DNA of 64,000 nt from Durusdinium trenchii (lineage: Eukaryota; Sar; Dinophyceae; Suessiales; Symbiodiniaceae): contig CAXAMN010026384.1 in assembly GCA_963970005.1 (NCBI GenBank), positions 131,125-195,124 of the forward strand, written 5' to 3'. Position numbers and translations under genes: made by a program. Below the pieces are notes generated by a model, which worked only from the letters and a program-made list of their open reading frames with translations, was not told the DNA's origin and did no database searches. Positions 31,149-41,059 of the stretch are shown here, piece after piece. The first letter of the stretch is position 1; each line of letters begins with the position of its first letter.

Positions 31149-31468
31149 CAAGGCTCTGCCCAACGAAGCTCTTTGCAAGATCCTAGGAAGCGGAAGCTGA
31201 TCACTTCCGTGTACCTGCTCTTGCTTACACAAGCTGTTACTCCACTTTTCCACTTTTTGATTCATGGTCCTTCATGTTTCCACCCCCAAAACCTCGGTTT
31301 CACAGCTGATTTGAGCCGTTAGTTCACCACCGCCGGTGTGCAGCTGAGTCAAGTGAAACAATCGATGTTCAAACACCTACAAATTTTCGGACTTTTCGCC
31401 ATGCTGTTCTATCGCCTTCCTTCCCAACGTGGCAATTGCGTTAACTGAAAACCCAAGTTCGAAGTGTG
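31098..31468 (+). repeat. Right terminal direct repeat of the Penelope-like element
   Basis: 371-bp copy of the left repeat. It starts inside the coding end of ORF8 (the last ~17 codons) and ends in a TG run at the junction with the next element's terminal repeat at 31478. Confidence 0.93.
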
Positions 31469-31477
31469 TGTGTGTGT

Positions 31478-31803
31478 ACCCTCTGGAGTCACGAGGTTCC
31501 CTTCGGATTGTTTTACCGCTTACATTTTCTTTAGCAGGGGGTGCAAGCAGCCCATCCAGTCTTGCACCAACGAAGACACTGGATGTGTGCTGGTGAAATC
31601 AATCCGGGACGCTGGATTGACGTACCTGCTTGGAGAGGAACCTACTTAATGGACAAGCTGTTCCACTTCGGTGTTTTGCAGTAGTCTTCTAGTGCTGTAA
31701 AGGGCTATTGCATCGACGCTTCACCTTGGATTCTTTGAGAGCTTTGGTAGTTTTGCAGTTTTATGGACGCTTGTTTTACACATACACACCCTGTTTCCTT
31801 AGG
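31478..31803 (+). repeat. Element B terminal repeat, left copy (empty site)
   Basis: Begins ACCCTCTGGAGTCACGAGG and ends at the N gap. It keeps the uninterrupted sequence ATTGACGTACCTGC, which is split by an insertion in the right copy. Confidence 0.92.
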
Positions 31804-31813
31804 NNNNNNNNNN
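31804..31813. other. Assembly gap (10 N)
   Basis: Ten undetermined bases directly after the left terminal repeat; the true distance across the gap is unknown. Confidence 0.98.
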
Positions 31814-31862
31814 GTGGCCTAGGCCAAAGTTATTTGCTGGGACTTGCTGAACTATTGAGTAT

Positions 31863-31952
31863 AAGCAGGCAGCCTTCGGGCACGCCAGGAGGTGACCGCA
31901 GCGGTCAGCAGTAGGCAGCCTTCGGGCACGCCGCAACGTGGCCGCAGCGGCC
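31863..31952 (+). repeat. Duplicated GCAGCCTTCGGGCACGCC block with two hairpins
   Basis: GGCAGCCTTCGGGCACGCC occurs twice, and each copy is followed by a short palindrome (TGACCGCAGCGGTCA, then TGGCCGCAGCGGCCA). The paired changes keep each stem intact. Confidence 0.8.
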
Positions 31953-32021
31953 AAAGCTTGTTCAAGACTCGTTGGAGTCTGCCGGAGCCTTAGAGGTCCA
32001 CCTTTTCCCGCTCCACCCGCC

Positions 32022-32420
32022 ATGCCCCCATCTCCTGCTGGATTGGCGCCGACGGAGGGCATCCCCATGGTTGCTCAAGCGGTTCTTCATCGGGAGATTC
32101 TTCATGTACATGGTTCGTTGGAGCTCATCCTGAGAATCCTACCTTCCCGCCTGGCGATTGCCTCCACTCCCTTCCTGGATCGGGTTACCTCCCCTCATCG
32201 TCAGATGCAGCTACGTGGCCTGGACTCTGCCATCCTTCAAGCGATGCAGGTCATCCATACCGCCCTCCACTACACCCATGAGTTGATGACCACCTTCGGC
32301 TTGATTCACACCTTGAACCAGAGCCCGGAACAGCTAGATTCAGAACTACGTGGCAGTGGACGCACCTTCTTCTTGGACCCTCGCGCATTTGTTTCTCCCA
32401 TTCCGCCTCCCGACCTTTGA
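32022..32420 (+). CDS. Element B ORF1, unknown protein
   Basis: The ATG at 32022 gives 132 residues; the frame is open further upstream without another ATG. After a proline-rich start comes a helical region (SLELILRILPSRLAIAST; LDSAILQAMQVIHTALHYTH) and a C-terminal GSGRTFFLDPRAF segment followed by PIPPPDL. The order helix-helix-GSxR..xxP..PP is reminiscent of ORF3 and ORF4 of the neighbouring element, but identity is too low to assert homology by eye. Confidence 0.5.
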   Translation: MPPSPAGLAPTEGIPMVAQAVLHREILHVHGSLELILRILPSRLAIASTPFLDRVTSPHRQMQLRGLDSAILQAMQVIHTALHYTHELMTTFGLIHTLNQSPEQLDSELRGSGRTFFLDPRAFVSPIPPPDL

Positions 32421-32696
32421 CTTCTACGACACGATCCCCGCATGGCTTTGCGGTTGCCACTATACTACATGGCCTCGTGGTCGTTGCCGCTTCGACTCGC
32501 TCGCGCTCTCGCTCGCGTCTGAACTCTAGATAGGTCGATAGTTGCACCCAGCTCTTCGACGTACTACAGCTCTCAAAAGAAACCCTCCTGGGCACGGAAA
32601 TTCCTTTCAGATTTACACTTGATTGACACGCTTTCCCCGGCTCTATGCTTCCTGTCATGCCAGTGCACACTTTCCTTAGGACAACCCTTTGTGATC

Positions 32697-34041
32697 ATGA
32701 ATCTTACGTCGAGCCTCCTCAGATTCCTCCCACAGAGTCGCCGGCGCAGACCTGTTGGCCGTCTGGAGTCTTCCAGATCTCGCGATCGTCGTGGTGTACC
32801 TGATGGTGCCCTAAGTCACCCAAATTAGAAATTTTACTAACCATAAAATTTACGTAAATTTTTGGTTTTACTAAGGAAAATTTACGTAAACATTTACGTA
32901 AATTTAATAGTAAATCCAATTTAGGTTATGAGTAAATCCAATTTAGGTTACTAGTAAATCCAATTTCGGTTATTAGTAAACTTTTTAGGTTATGAGTAAA
33001 TTTTTGCGAGCATGATTTTGAAGCAGAAAATGTCTCTATTTATGTGAGTTGGCTTTCTCCAAAGAGGCAGGTTTTCTACAGGACAACATGTACTTGAGGA
33101 TATTTGCGCTATGGATTTTTGTTTTTGTTGACTGAGCATGCCAGGAGGTGTGGACTTTGCCTTTACTTGAAGGGATTGCATTCATCAATTTACGTAAATC
33201 CAATGAAAATGTAAATTTACTAATTTCGGTGACTTAGGGTGATGCTCTGGACTGCGATGCCGACGAGACAGCACCACCTCATCCAGCGCCGGGCACTGAA
33301 ATCGTTACGGAAAACGACCCACCGAATCTTGCATTTCGACCTCGTGTTCACTCTGGACCTGTCCGAGTACGCGCGCCCCGGACATCTACGAACCGTCCCC
33401 CTTTTCCCCCCCACACCACCTCCACATATCAACCCAGGTCACCTTCCACCCCTTCCACCCCCTCAAACTCGTCCACTGCGTGGGACTTCGCTTCAAGCTC
33501 GAGCTCCTGGTCCTCCTCCACCTCCACACCACCTCGGCAGCGACCGTCGTCACGAACCCGTACCACTTCACACCATGATCGGTCACCCTCAACTTGGGAA
33601 CACCGCCGCTCCCATGATCGACATCGCGCCACACGTGGGCGCGACGGCCGCGATGACCGTGCGCGTGATCACCGCCGTCGCGATCGTCAGCGTCATCATC
33701 GCTCTCGGGGCATTCGTCGTGATCATCGATCACCTTCCCGAGCTCGAGAACGCAGTCCTGTCCGTCGCTCTGATTGTGATCGTGGCCGGGATTCTCGAGA
33801 CCGCCGCCAACCTGCCGGTCGCAGTGCTTCCAGGCAAGAGAGACATGGATCCCGTCGCAGTGCCTCCAGGCATGAGAGACATGGATCCCGGCACTCTCGG
33901 CGATCGCCGCGCGCCATGACCTCTCGACGCAGTCGGTCACCACGGGACCTCTGCTCCCCGGCTCCCACTGCTCCGGCTCCATCGACTCGACCTGCTTCAG
34001 AACGTATCTCATCCTCGGGGCGTAAAGCGTCAAGCAGTTGA
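32697..34041 (+). pseudogene. RS-rich protein interrupted by a short inverted-repeat element
   Basis: From the ATG at 32697 the frame runs through SRRRRPVGRLESSRSRDRRG to 32808, where a 431-bp insert begins. Beyond the insert, at 33241, it continues in register with the duplicated GAT codon. It then encodes an acidic/proline region and a long Arg/Ser/Asp/His-rich domain with SRSPR- and ERHGSRRSASR-type repeats, stopping at 34041. RS/RD domains are typical of RNA-binding or splicing-related proteins. No RNA-recognition motif is visible. Insertion makes this copy non-functional. Confidence 0.55.
32809..33239. mobile_element. 431-bp MITE with CCCTAAGTCACC inverted ends
   Basis: The left end CCCTAAGTCACCCAAATTAG is the reverse complement, with one mismatch, of the right end. 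Flanking 8-mers TGATGGTG and TGATGCTC match at 6 of 8 positions, which suggests an 8-bp target-site duplication and a hAT-like origin. The interior is AT-rich with four ~23-bp tandem units (GTAAATCCAATTTAGGTTAT-like) at 32908-33003 and no transposase. Confidence 0.8.
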
Positions 34042-34045
34042 AAAC

Positions 34046-35045
34046 TTGGAGAACGAACGGTTGGACCTCTGGGTCCAAAGCCTGGTCCAACGCTTCACAG
34101 ACCTGGATGTCTCGAAAAATCCTGAACTTCGAAGCCTCACTCCTGAAATACAGCATCAACTGATCGATGGGTTGATCCACAACCTTTCTAGCTACCAACA
34201 GGACTTGAGCGCTGCCACGGTTGTCGCCTCGTTCTTTCTGCTCCGCATCGGGAACCTGTCAAGCCGCTGGCCCTTCTCAGGTTGGCGGCACTGACTCACC
34301 CCTTGATCCTACTGTTCCAGGGCCCCCTACCGAGCCCAGGATCGGGATCTATGTCGTTGACGTCCTCTTCGATTTCTCCGCCTCCCACACTACCGCCTCC
34401 GGACCCCAACATCACTGAGGACCATGCCTGATTACCTGATTACTTCCCACTTGTCACTTCGATCCTCTGCGGCGCTGCGGATGGAAAATAAAAACTACAC
34501 TGCCCGAGTTTTCCTGTACCCGGTCTCCGTGTTCCAGAACCTCTGACTCAGACTATTCCCACTGAATGGCGTGAAATTCGACGAGCTTTTGAGACTTTGG
34601 GTCCCCAACCTGCTTACCGTTCGTTTTGAGCTCGACATCAGTCTCCTGGTCCACCAGCCCTTGAGCTATATCACCGTGACTTTGACTGCAGCTTAGATTG
34701 AGGACAAGGAATACACGGTCGATGATCTAAAGGATGTGATCTTCTCCCGCCTGGTCCGGAGACTCGCGGGTCTGGGAGGTGCCCTGCACCTATACTTTGG
34801 AGAACTTTGTCCTCTACTACGTGAACTCGAAACGTCTACGCCCCATCGGCTACATTCATGAGTTCTCCCGTGAGGATACGCCATTTCCGTACCGCCCTTT
34901 ACATACGATTGCGCCACGACTTCATGACGATGCCATTGGACAACTTCGTCTACCCCTGACTGCCTATCAAACCTTGGGTGAAATTCACCGATTCTCATAG
35001 GCTCAACTTTCACCCAGCCTGACTCTCGTCTGGAGCTTAATAGAA
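34046..35045 (+). pseudogene. Degraded frames at the 3' part of element B
   Basis: Coding-like pieces lie in different frames. 34046-34294 encodes ENERLDLWVQSLVQRFTDLD and an IQHQLIDGLIHNLSSYQQDL helix. 34779-35000 encodes LENFVLYYVNSKRLRPIGYI and later PYRPLHTIAPRLHDDAIGQL. Between them are further short coding-like runs with stops. I do not recognise the protein; the pattern fits a decayed ORF of element B. Confidence 0.4.
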
Positions 35046-35049
35046 AAAG

Positions 35050-35071
35050 ACGCCTCCCCTCGGGGAGGCGT
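35050..35071 (+). other. Perfect hairpin before a TG run
   Basis: A nine-base stem (ACGCCTCCC / GGGAGGCGT) with a CTCG loop, followed by a (TG)n run that leads into the right terminal repeat. It could be a 3'-end structure of the element transcript. Confidence 0.7.
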
Positions 35072-35085
35072 GTGTGTGTGTGTGT

Positions 35086-36188
35086 ACCCTCTGGAGTCAC
35101 GAGGTTCCCTTCGGATTGTTTTACCGCTTACATTTTCTTTAGCAGGGGGTGCAAGCAGCCCATGCAGTCTTGCGCCAACGAAGACACTGGATGTGCGCTG
35201 GTGAAATCAATCCGGGACGCCGGATTGACGTAATGTCGACATAGGATAAATCAATTCCCCCCCCTACAAGGTCAACAAGGTCTGGGTGCAGACCACATCC
35301 CCTTAAAAAAGATGATGACCTGATGATGCAAGGGAACTTGATTTGGAAGAATTGGAATGCAAGGGAATTAGTATTTGGAAGAATTGGGCTGAAAGGGAAT
35401 TGGTTTTCAGAAGAATTGAGATGAAAGGGAATTAGTATTTGGAAGAGTTGGGATGAAAGGGAATTGGTATTTGGAAGAATTGAGATGAAAGGGTTGGACG
35501 AGATGGAAACCACATGAGAACTCTTGGAAAACAAGATGGAGGCCAGAGGGTGAGCTTGATTAATAGGGGGAGGGGTCCCTACTATTAGGGGGTGGTAGGG
35601 CCTGTGTGAGGGGTAGAGAGTTTTTGGGGTTTTGGGGGATGGTTGGCTGCACAGATTGCTGCTGCTGGGAAGGATGAGAAGAACAAACAGAATGATCAGA
35701 CATGATTGATGCATGAGAGGATCAACATGGGAAAAAGGTGGATCAGAATGCTATATCTCAAAGAGATGGCATGAGACAAGAGTGGATTGGAAGATCAGTT
35801 TCACCATGGACCAAAAGATAATATTGACTACTAAAAAAGTAAATATAAATAAATATACATATAGAACTAATTATATTTTTGTTTGGGGGAGCTGGGCTTG
35901 AGTAGTAGGGGGGGTGGAAGTGATTATTAGGGGGAGGTTTGCAGAGATCAAATTAGTCTATTATTGGAGGCTTCAGCTGGGCTTGAGTAATAATCCCATG
36001 TCGACATTACCTGCTTGGAGGGGAACCTACTTAATGGACAAACTGTTCCACTTCGGTTTTTTGCAGTAATCTTCTAGCGCTGTAAAGGGCTAATGCATCA
36101 ACGCTTCACCTTGGATCTTTTGAGAGCTTTGGTAGTTTTGCAGTTTTATGGACGCTTGTTTTACACATACGCGCCCTGTTTCCTTAGG
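35086..36188 (+). repeat. Element B terminal repeat, right copy (filled site)
   Basis: Same sequence as 31478-31803 but split after GATTGACGTA by the insert at 35233-36007. Removing the insert and one TA leaves exactly 326 bp. Confidence 0.92.
35233..36007. mobile_element. 775-bp TA-target MITE with palindromic ends
   Basis: The ends are ATGTCGACATAGG and the reverse complement of ATGTCGACATGGG. TA is duplicated on both sides (35231-35232 and 36008-36009) relative to the empty site in the left terminal repeat. The core ATGTCGACAT is itself a palindrome. The interior has about five copies of a ~32-bp GGAAGAATTGAGATGAAAGG-type unit (35332-35492) and GGGGG-rich runs, and no transposase. TA duplication suggests mobilisation by a Tc1/mariner-like or similar transposase. 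Confidence 0.9.
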
Positions 36189-36388
36189 TGTTTTCACTTA
36201 GGCTGGCGTGTGGCGACCCGCTTTCAAGTCAGTACGCATGTTCATAAGTGTGTGTGTACATTGTACAACAAGGGCAGCATGATGGCTGGTGGGAGCGAAT
36301 CGGCCTTTAGGTTTGGGTTGTATCACGTTTGTTGAATTGTGTAGATGGTCTGCGGTTTGTGTGGCCACGTTTGTTTTAGCGATTCCAG

Positions 36389-36533
36389 GTCCCGCAGAAC
36401 TCGCAGACATGCTGAAAGGGAAGACCGCCGTTTTCATTTGTGACAAGAGTGCTGAAGCCACTCAGCACGATACAGTATTCTATTTGTGTGTCCGTTTGCT
36501 TCACTGTTTACCTAACATTGACTTCGCGACAGA
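36389..36533 (+). CDS. PKS KR2 exon (structural subdomain, part 1)
   Basis: Opens after AG at 36387-36388 and encodes LADMLKGKTAVFICDKSAEA, then FYLCVRLLHCL. It aligns in order with the KR structural subdomain of the first module (the stretch around LLFAVRLLQSL). Exon ends are approximate. Confidence 0.6.
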
Positions 36534-36599
36534 TTCCGGCAGATTTTTATTACAAAGATGAAACAGAGCGACATAAGAGTATATAAGAATCCAGCTGCT

Positions 36600-36750
36600 T
36601 GTCATGTTTGATGCGGCTAAGGTGCCTGGGCTAGCTTTGGTGCATTTGATTAATTTCTTCAAAGCACTTCATGAATCCAATGCCCACATGGCCATCGTGG
36701 TGATCTCCAACCCTCAGGAACTAGTGCAAGTCTACGTGAGCACCTGGTAG
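36600..36750 (+). CDS. PKS KR2 exon (structural subdomain, part 2)
   Basis: Encodes VPGLALVHLINFFKALHESN followed by MAIVVISN, matching the helix-strand pattern before the GLWGLAR motif in PKS ketoreductases. Boundaries are approximate. Confidence 0.6.
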
Positions 36751-36817
36751 CAAAGCCTTAGCACATTGTACGGCTGAAACGAAACAGGACAAGATGTTAA
36801 CATTCGAGGAGTCATGC

Positions 36818-36900
36818 TTCCAGAGCACTGGGGCATTTTGGGGTTTAGCCAGATCAGCTTGGAGCCCCAGACGTCACCTGAACAGGAAGCAAGAAACAAT
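36818..36900 (+). CDS. PKS KR2 exon (AFWGLAR motif)
   Basis: The frame at about 36828 reads AFWGLARSAW, equivalent to GLWGLARAF in the first-module KR. Boundaries are approximate, and the following ~200 bp may contain another short exon. Confidence 0.55.
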
Positions 36901-37257
36901 CTGTGAAGAAGCAACTCAATTTGGGCAAAATGTGACTCTGATTCTCTGAAATCTTTGAGAGAGCAAGGCTCGCTTGGAACTGCAGACAACCATCAAAATC
37001 TTGGAGTGCGACAAAGCTCAAGTGGTGTGTCACCGAGTTTCACATTGTTGGAGCGTTTTGGGCAGGTCTTTAAGCTTGTTCCTGAGGTTGGTGGACTGAA
37101 TGCGATCTGTGCCAGCCAGGAGCTAGAGATTGTGGGCAGTTCCCAGGAGCTGCACCTCAAGATTCAAGTCCACTTCGTCTTGCTTATTTAGATTGTTTGT
37201 TCAATGAACGAGGTGTTTGAATCTTTTCGGGTTGGCTTGACAGTCTTGTTTGACCAG

Positions 37258-37354
37258 GCACCTCGGCTCCAGCGCTACGATGCCGCGGCCTTGCAGAATC
37301 GGGACGCGCTGCAGGTGAACCTGGGCACTGCTTTGCTGACAGGTGGGCTTGGAG
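37258..37354 (+). CDS. PKS KR2 exon (TALLTGGLG)
   Basis: Starts after AG|GC with APRLQRYDAAALQNRDALQV and reaches GTALLTGGLG, the NADPH-binding loop of the ketoreductase. It ends at a GC donor inside the loop (intron 37355-37546). Confidence 0.85.
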
Positions 37355-37546
37355 GCGCAGAACAGCATTTTACAAATGGTTGAAGGATGTCAATCAAGGA
37401 GTCTTCAAGTCTTTTTGTTCTGAATGTAATTACTATTTACATTTCCAGAGGCCATGTTCAGCACTTGTTAGAGATCTAATTTTGATTTGTTCTCGGATGT
37501 GTGATGGTTGTTCTTTTTGCCTTTTTTTGCTGGAACCGGCTTGGAG

Positions 37547-37595
37547 GCCTCGGCTTGGTGGCAGCCCAAGAGCTTGTTGAGCTTGGGGCATCGAG
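37547..37595 (+). CDS. PKS KR2 exon (LGLVAAQELVELGA)
   Basis: A 49-bp exon completes the Gly-rich loop and encodes helix alphaC. It ends at a GC donor and joins the next exon through a split Arg codon. Confidence 0.82.
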
Positions 37596-37717
37596 GCCAG
37601 GCTGCGCCACAGTTGCTTTATGTTGCTCTGTCTTCCTCAGTACCGCCACAGGTTCGACTTGGTTTCCGAAATTAATGGTTTTTATCACGTGTTTCTCGAA
37701 GTCGATGGACACCACAG

Positions 37718-37793
37718 GTTGATCCTGACATCCCGGAGTGGATCCTCTAAATCGTCTGTCCGGCTGGCGCGGCTGGAGTCTGTGCCCAGTGTG
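37718..37793 (+). CDS. PKS KR2 exon (LILTSRSG)
   Basis: Encodes LILTSRSGSSKSS, the second strand of the KR Rossmann fold with its SRSG signature. The rest of the domain resumes only at 47898, so about 10 kb of mobile DNA separates the pieces. The 3' boundary is approximate. Confidence 0.75.
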
Positions 37794-39458
37794 GTGTCTC
37801 GACAAGATTATTCGCAATAGATTTTATCAGACATTTTGGACTGGCCATCACCCGCTCAGGGTGTGCCACGGTGGTTTACAGCTGTCAGGCCTAGGCTCTG
37901 CGTGTATAATAGTGTATCTATCTCTATATATATATATATTACGAAAGCCAGCCGATAGGCTAGGCTTGAGCTCTTAGAGCGAACGAAGTGAGTTAAGGGG
38001 GTGTGGGTTTCCTAGATGTTTGTTATCTTGTATTTCATAATTGTCATTAGCTCGTTGTTGAAGAATTCGGTCCTAGTTCCCGGGGTGCATATCATAATAT
38101 CGATCACGAGAATATGGTTAATGCGCCTGGCGTGAGGAATCCCGATTTCTCATCATCGGAAAGAGCGTACCATCGAATAAACCCCAGATGTATTCTGGAA
38201 CAAAATAATACGAGGTATGGGCAATGCTTGGCCTAGGCCAAATTTAGTCGTTATGCGGATGCAAGTTCATCAAGCGATTTTAGCAACGCATATGCCGTCG
38301 AGCTGTGAAATTTGGACATACGTTGTACCGTAGCAGGACCATCTGGGTCATGAGGTTCCCATGCGATTTTGAATATTTCACCATTTGAGAGGGCGAACCC
38401 GGAGGTTGGTGGGGGAGAGCGCTCCAAAGCGAGGGTCAGAAAAGCAATGAAAATGGGGTCTGGTGATGCGAGTGATGCAATGGACGCCGAGCAGTGCATC
38501 ATTAGCATCATGAAGGGGTCTGGAGACAATTTGCCCTGAGCAGGGCATGATCATACCAAGAAGGACCAAGCAAAAAAGAGTGAACGCTCTGGGAGCGAAC
38601 GATGTTGAGCATGTCCAGTTGGGCGAGGTAGAGGCTTGGGGATAAGAGCGCCGCAAGAGGAGAAGCAAGAAAGCTGCAAGCGTTCAACGCTTCATGCTGT
38701 GCTCCGATCTTGATCTCAGTCGCAGTGATACCAGCTCCACGAAACTACAAGCTTTCAACTATGGGTGCTCTGCTATTTTTTCCTCCCAGCCCTGCTCTCT
38801 ATAGGGCTTCGCATTGATGCACGATACCCGAAACGCACTTCAACGCAACCACGAAAACCATTTCGGGCATCATTCTCCTGGTCTTCACTGACGTTTATTT
38901 TTACACGGATTCTCAAGTAGACCACCAAACAGGGGCCCTCCAGAGAGCACCGCGCCAGGAAAGTCGAAAAAACCTAAAACATTCAACACTTCATGCTGTG
39001 CTCCGATCTTGATCTACTCCACGTTGATACAAGCTCCACGAAAGCTACAGGCATTCAACAATATGTGCTCCGCTATTTTTTCCTCCCAGTCTTGCACGAC
39101 CATATTGGTCCCTCGCTGGCTTTCGTCCTCTCCTTTCTCAGGTATATATACAGTATGTTGTTGGGTTCACTTGAGACACAGAGTTGTTGCAAGCACAGCC
39201 TTTTTTCACTTGCCTTCTTTTGCCCATTGTTTGTAGAGCTCCTGTCTACATTCATTGACATCTTTACATGAAGTGCTCAGCCACTACTGGCACACATAGC
39301 ACCACAGCAAGAAAGACGATTGATAGACTCTCTGAGGCTGCAACTGTGGGTTCGAGGGGCGGCAAACTCCCCGAGCGCAAGGAAACCCCAAAATCCGCAA
39401 AAGGGAAAACCAGGTGTGGCCGAGCAAGTGCAAATGCAGAAGCAGCGCTCCTTTCGCA
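37794..39458. other. Repeat-bearing intronic DNA
   Basis: No exon recognised. A ~130-bp block is duplicated (38676-38804 and 38975-39100), beginning near TTCATGCTGTGCTCCGATCT. There is a short TA run near 37920 and a GGCCTAGGCC palindrome at about 38232, which is also seen just after the N gap. Confidence 0.55.
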
Positions 39459-39567
39459 CAACAGCAATGCGAGCATCTAGATGTCTGTGAAGAATGCCGC
39501 GACGATCAACGCCAAGCATTCAAGCCAACTCCACAAGCGAACATGCCAGTGCAACCGACTCTTCACA
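39459..39567 (-). repeat. Copia LTR (3' copy)
   Basis: Read on the minus strand it starts TGTGAAGAGTCGG and ends GCATTGCTGTTG. It matches 44614-44729 with a handful of substitutions and one 7-bp duplication in the other copy. Confidence 0.85.
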
Positions 39568-39596
39568 TCAAAGAGGGAGAGTGTTGGTGTTGGCCT

Positions 39597-40313
39597 TCAT
39601 CTGTTCTTTGCGCCTTTCGCGTTGGCCCCTTCGGATCCCAGCTTGGCGCTCTTCCTCGATCTTGTCGCTTTCCGTCTGGATGAGACAAAGCATTCCAGAC
39701 TCTTTGACGGTCTCCAGGTCAGAGGGTCGGCTAGTTGCCGCCGTGTGGGTGTCCAGCGCAAGGCGACAATCTCATCCTCAATGAGCTGTTTCATCAACGG
39801 CCTATCCAATGCCGCCTGGCGCTCGGATGCCACACCACCTGCTTTATGGAGGTGGTCACGCAATCCCTTTGCTGATCAAACAGCCGGGAGTCTTGAGTTC
39901 CAGGCGCCGATGTGGGTCTTGCCATAGAGCAAGGCATCCAGAAGCATGCGATTGAACAACTGCCTGTCGCCTGCGCTAGACATTGCGCACCCTTCAGCCG
40001 CTAGGCTGCTGCGAGCCACCCTGTGGATTCGGTTTGAGCGGAACTCAAGCATGCATGCGGGTGCCGGAGTGTGCAGCGCTGCAGTAGTGGTCATGAGGTG
40101 CAACTCTCCTTGCTGGGCTCTGTTGGACTTCCCCAAGGAGGCATCAAAGTAGCTCACCAGCAACGGAGGGCCGCTCATCTGAGCTGCATGATGAGCCTCC
40201 GAAAGGCTGACAACTGTGGGCCTTGTAATGGAGCTTCTGAAAGGGGTCTCGTCCTTGGCATCCCAGCTTGTCGATGTAGTCCGACATGTCATCGGTGAAG
40301 ACGAAATTGTCAT
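39597..40313 (-). pseudogene. Copia RNase H fragment
   Basis: Minus-strand frames encode SYFDASLGKSNRAQQGELHL, an SSLAAEGCAMSSAGD motif and, in the next frame, LRWTPTRRQLADPLT. These are the three landmarks of Ty1/Copia RNase H. A frameshift separates the last two. Confidence 0.8.
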
Positions 40314-40841
40314 ATCGGTCCTCTGAGACCTGCTCTAAGTTCTTCCACTCCTTGAAGGCGAAATGGTCATTCATGGACTTTTTTATCTCTTCCATCACCT
40401 TCCGACACACGACCAGCAGTCCATCATCGACGTGCAGGCGCAGGATAGCTTGTACCTGCTGGTGTTTCTTGGACTTCACGACGAAGGTGGCCTTGGCCAT
40501 GCTCAACTCTTCAAAGCCAGCTTCGAGTAAAAGTTTTCTTGCCCGCAAATACCACAGCCGTGGTGCCTCCGACAAGCCATATGCGCTCTTCACGATGCGG
40601 AGGAGTTCTCCTGGCTTGGACTGCGGGCTCGGGATGGCTGGAAGGCCATGAGGTGGTGCTCGAACCAACGCTTCACTTCCACATGCTTCCCAGTCAAAAA
40701 GGCAGTGGCGACGTCAAAAGTGAGAGCAGCCCATCGTTTCATTGAGCAAGCTGCCTTGGCCATTTGGGCACTGACCCATAGAGCTGTCGGTGCATCAGAC
40801 CAGTATTCTCCTAAGCGCGGGTCAAGGTGTCCTGGGAGCAC
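40144..40841 (-). pseudogene. Copia reverse transcriptase fragment
   Basis: Minus-strand pieces encode TFDVATAFLTGK (motif A region), SAYGLSEAPRLWY and LRLHVDDGLLV (the YVDD-type active site), all typical of Ty1/Copia RT. The frame changes between the first and second pieces. Confidence 0.85.
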
Positions 40842-41059
40842 AATCCTGGATCGGGTTGGAAAAAACTCTGCATGGCCCCTTTGTTCACCCGCGCTATGCG
40901 GGGTGGTGCACGAAACATGTTCCTTGGGTCCACCTTTCGGGCTTCATCTGGAGTCAATCTCTTGGTGACCTGATTCTTGATCCAGGACTACCACTCTTTC
41001 CTCAGCACTGGATCTCACTACATGGCTTAGACCAGGGAGGATAATTTGATGGCCATTTT

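Larger units (their letters stand above)
18484..31468 (+). mobile_element. Giant multi-ORF Penelope-like retroelement
   Basis: A 12,985-bp unit is bounded by near-identical direct repeats (18484-18839 and 31098-31468). It carries at least eight consecutive plus-strand ORFs. The last encodes a GIY-YIG-type nuclease motif near its N-terminus and a reverse transcriptase of Penelope style near its C-terminus. The upstream ORFs are proline-rich and variously carry RS repeats, a Myb/SANT-like domain, TQTD motifs and a duplicated domain. Known Penelope-like elements usually have one or two ORFs and are a few kilobases long, and some algal and animal groups have the nuclease at the N-terminus; this copy is far larger. 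It sits between PKS exons in the same orientation. Confidence 0.8.
31478..36188 (+). mobile_element. Second LTR-like element with nested inserts (element B)
   Basis: Direct repeats of exactly 326 bp (31478-31803 and 35086-36188 once a nested insert is removed) bracket ~3.3 kb carrying a proline-rich ORF, an RS-rich ORF and degraded frames. No RT or integrase is recognised, so it is non-autonomous or internally deleted. Both repeat copies are preceded by a TG run. The style (terminal repeats, proline- and RS-rich ORFs) resembles the adjacent Penelope-like element, and a relationship is possible but unproven. Confidence 0.7.

Noticed and set aside
33386-34198. 270-codon minus-strand frame
   Set aside because: It is antisense to the RS-rich ORF; CG-rich Arg/Ser codons leave the other strand open. 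The sense frame has the RS repeats expected of real proteins.
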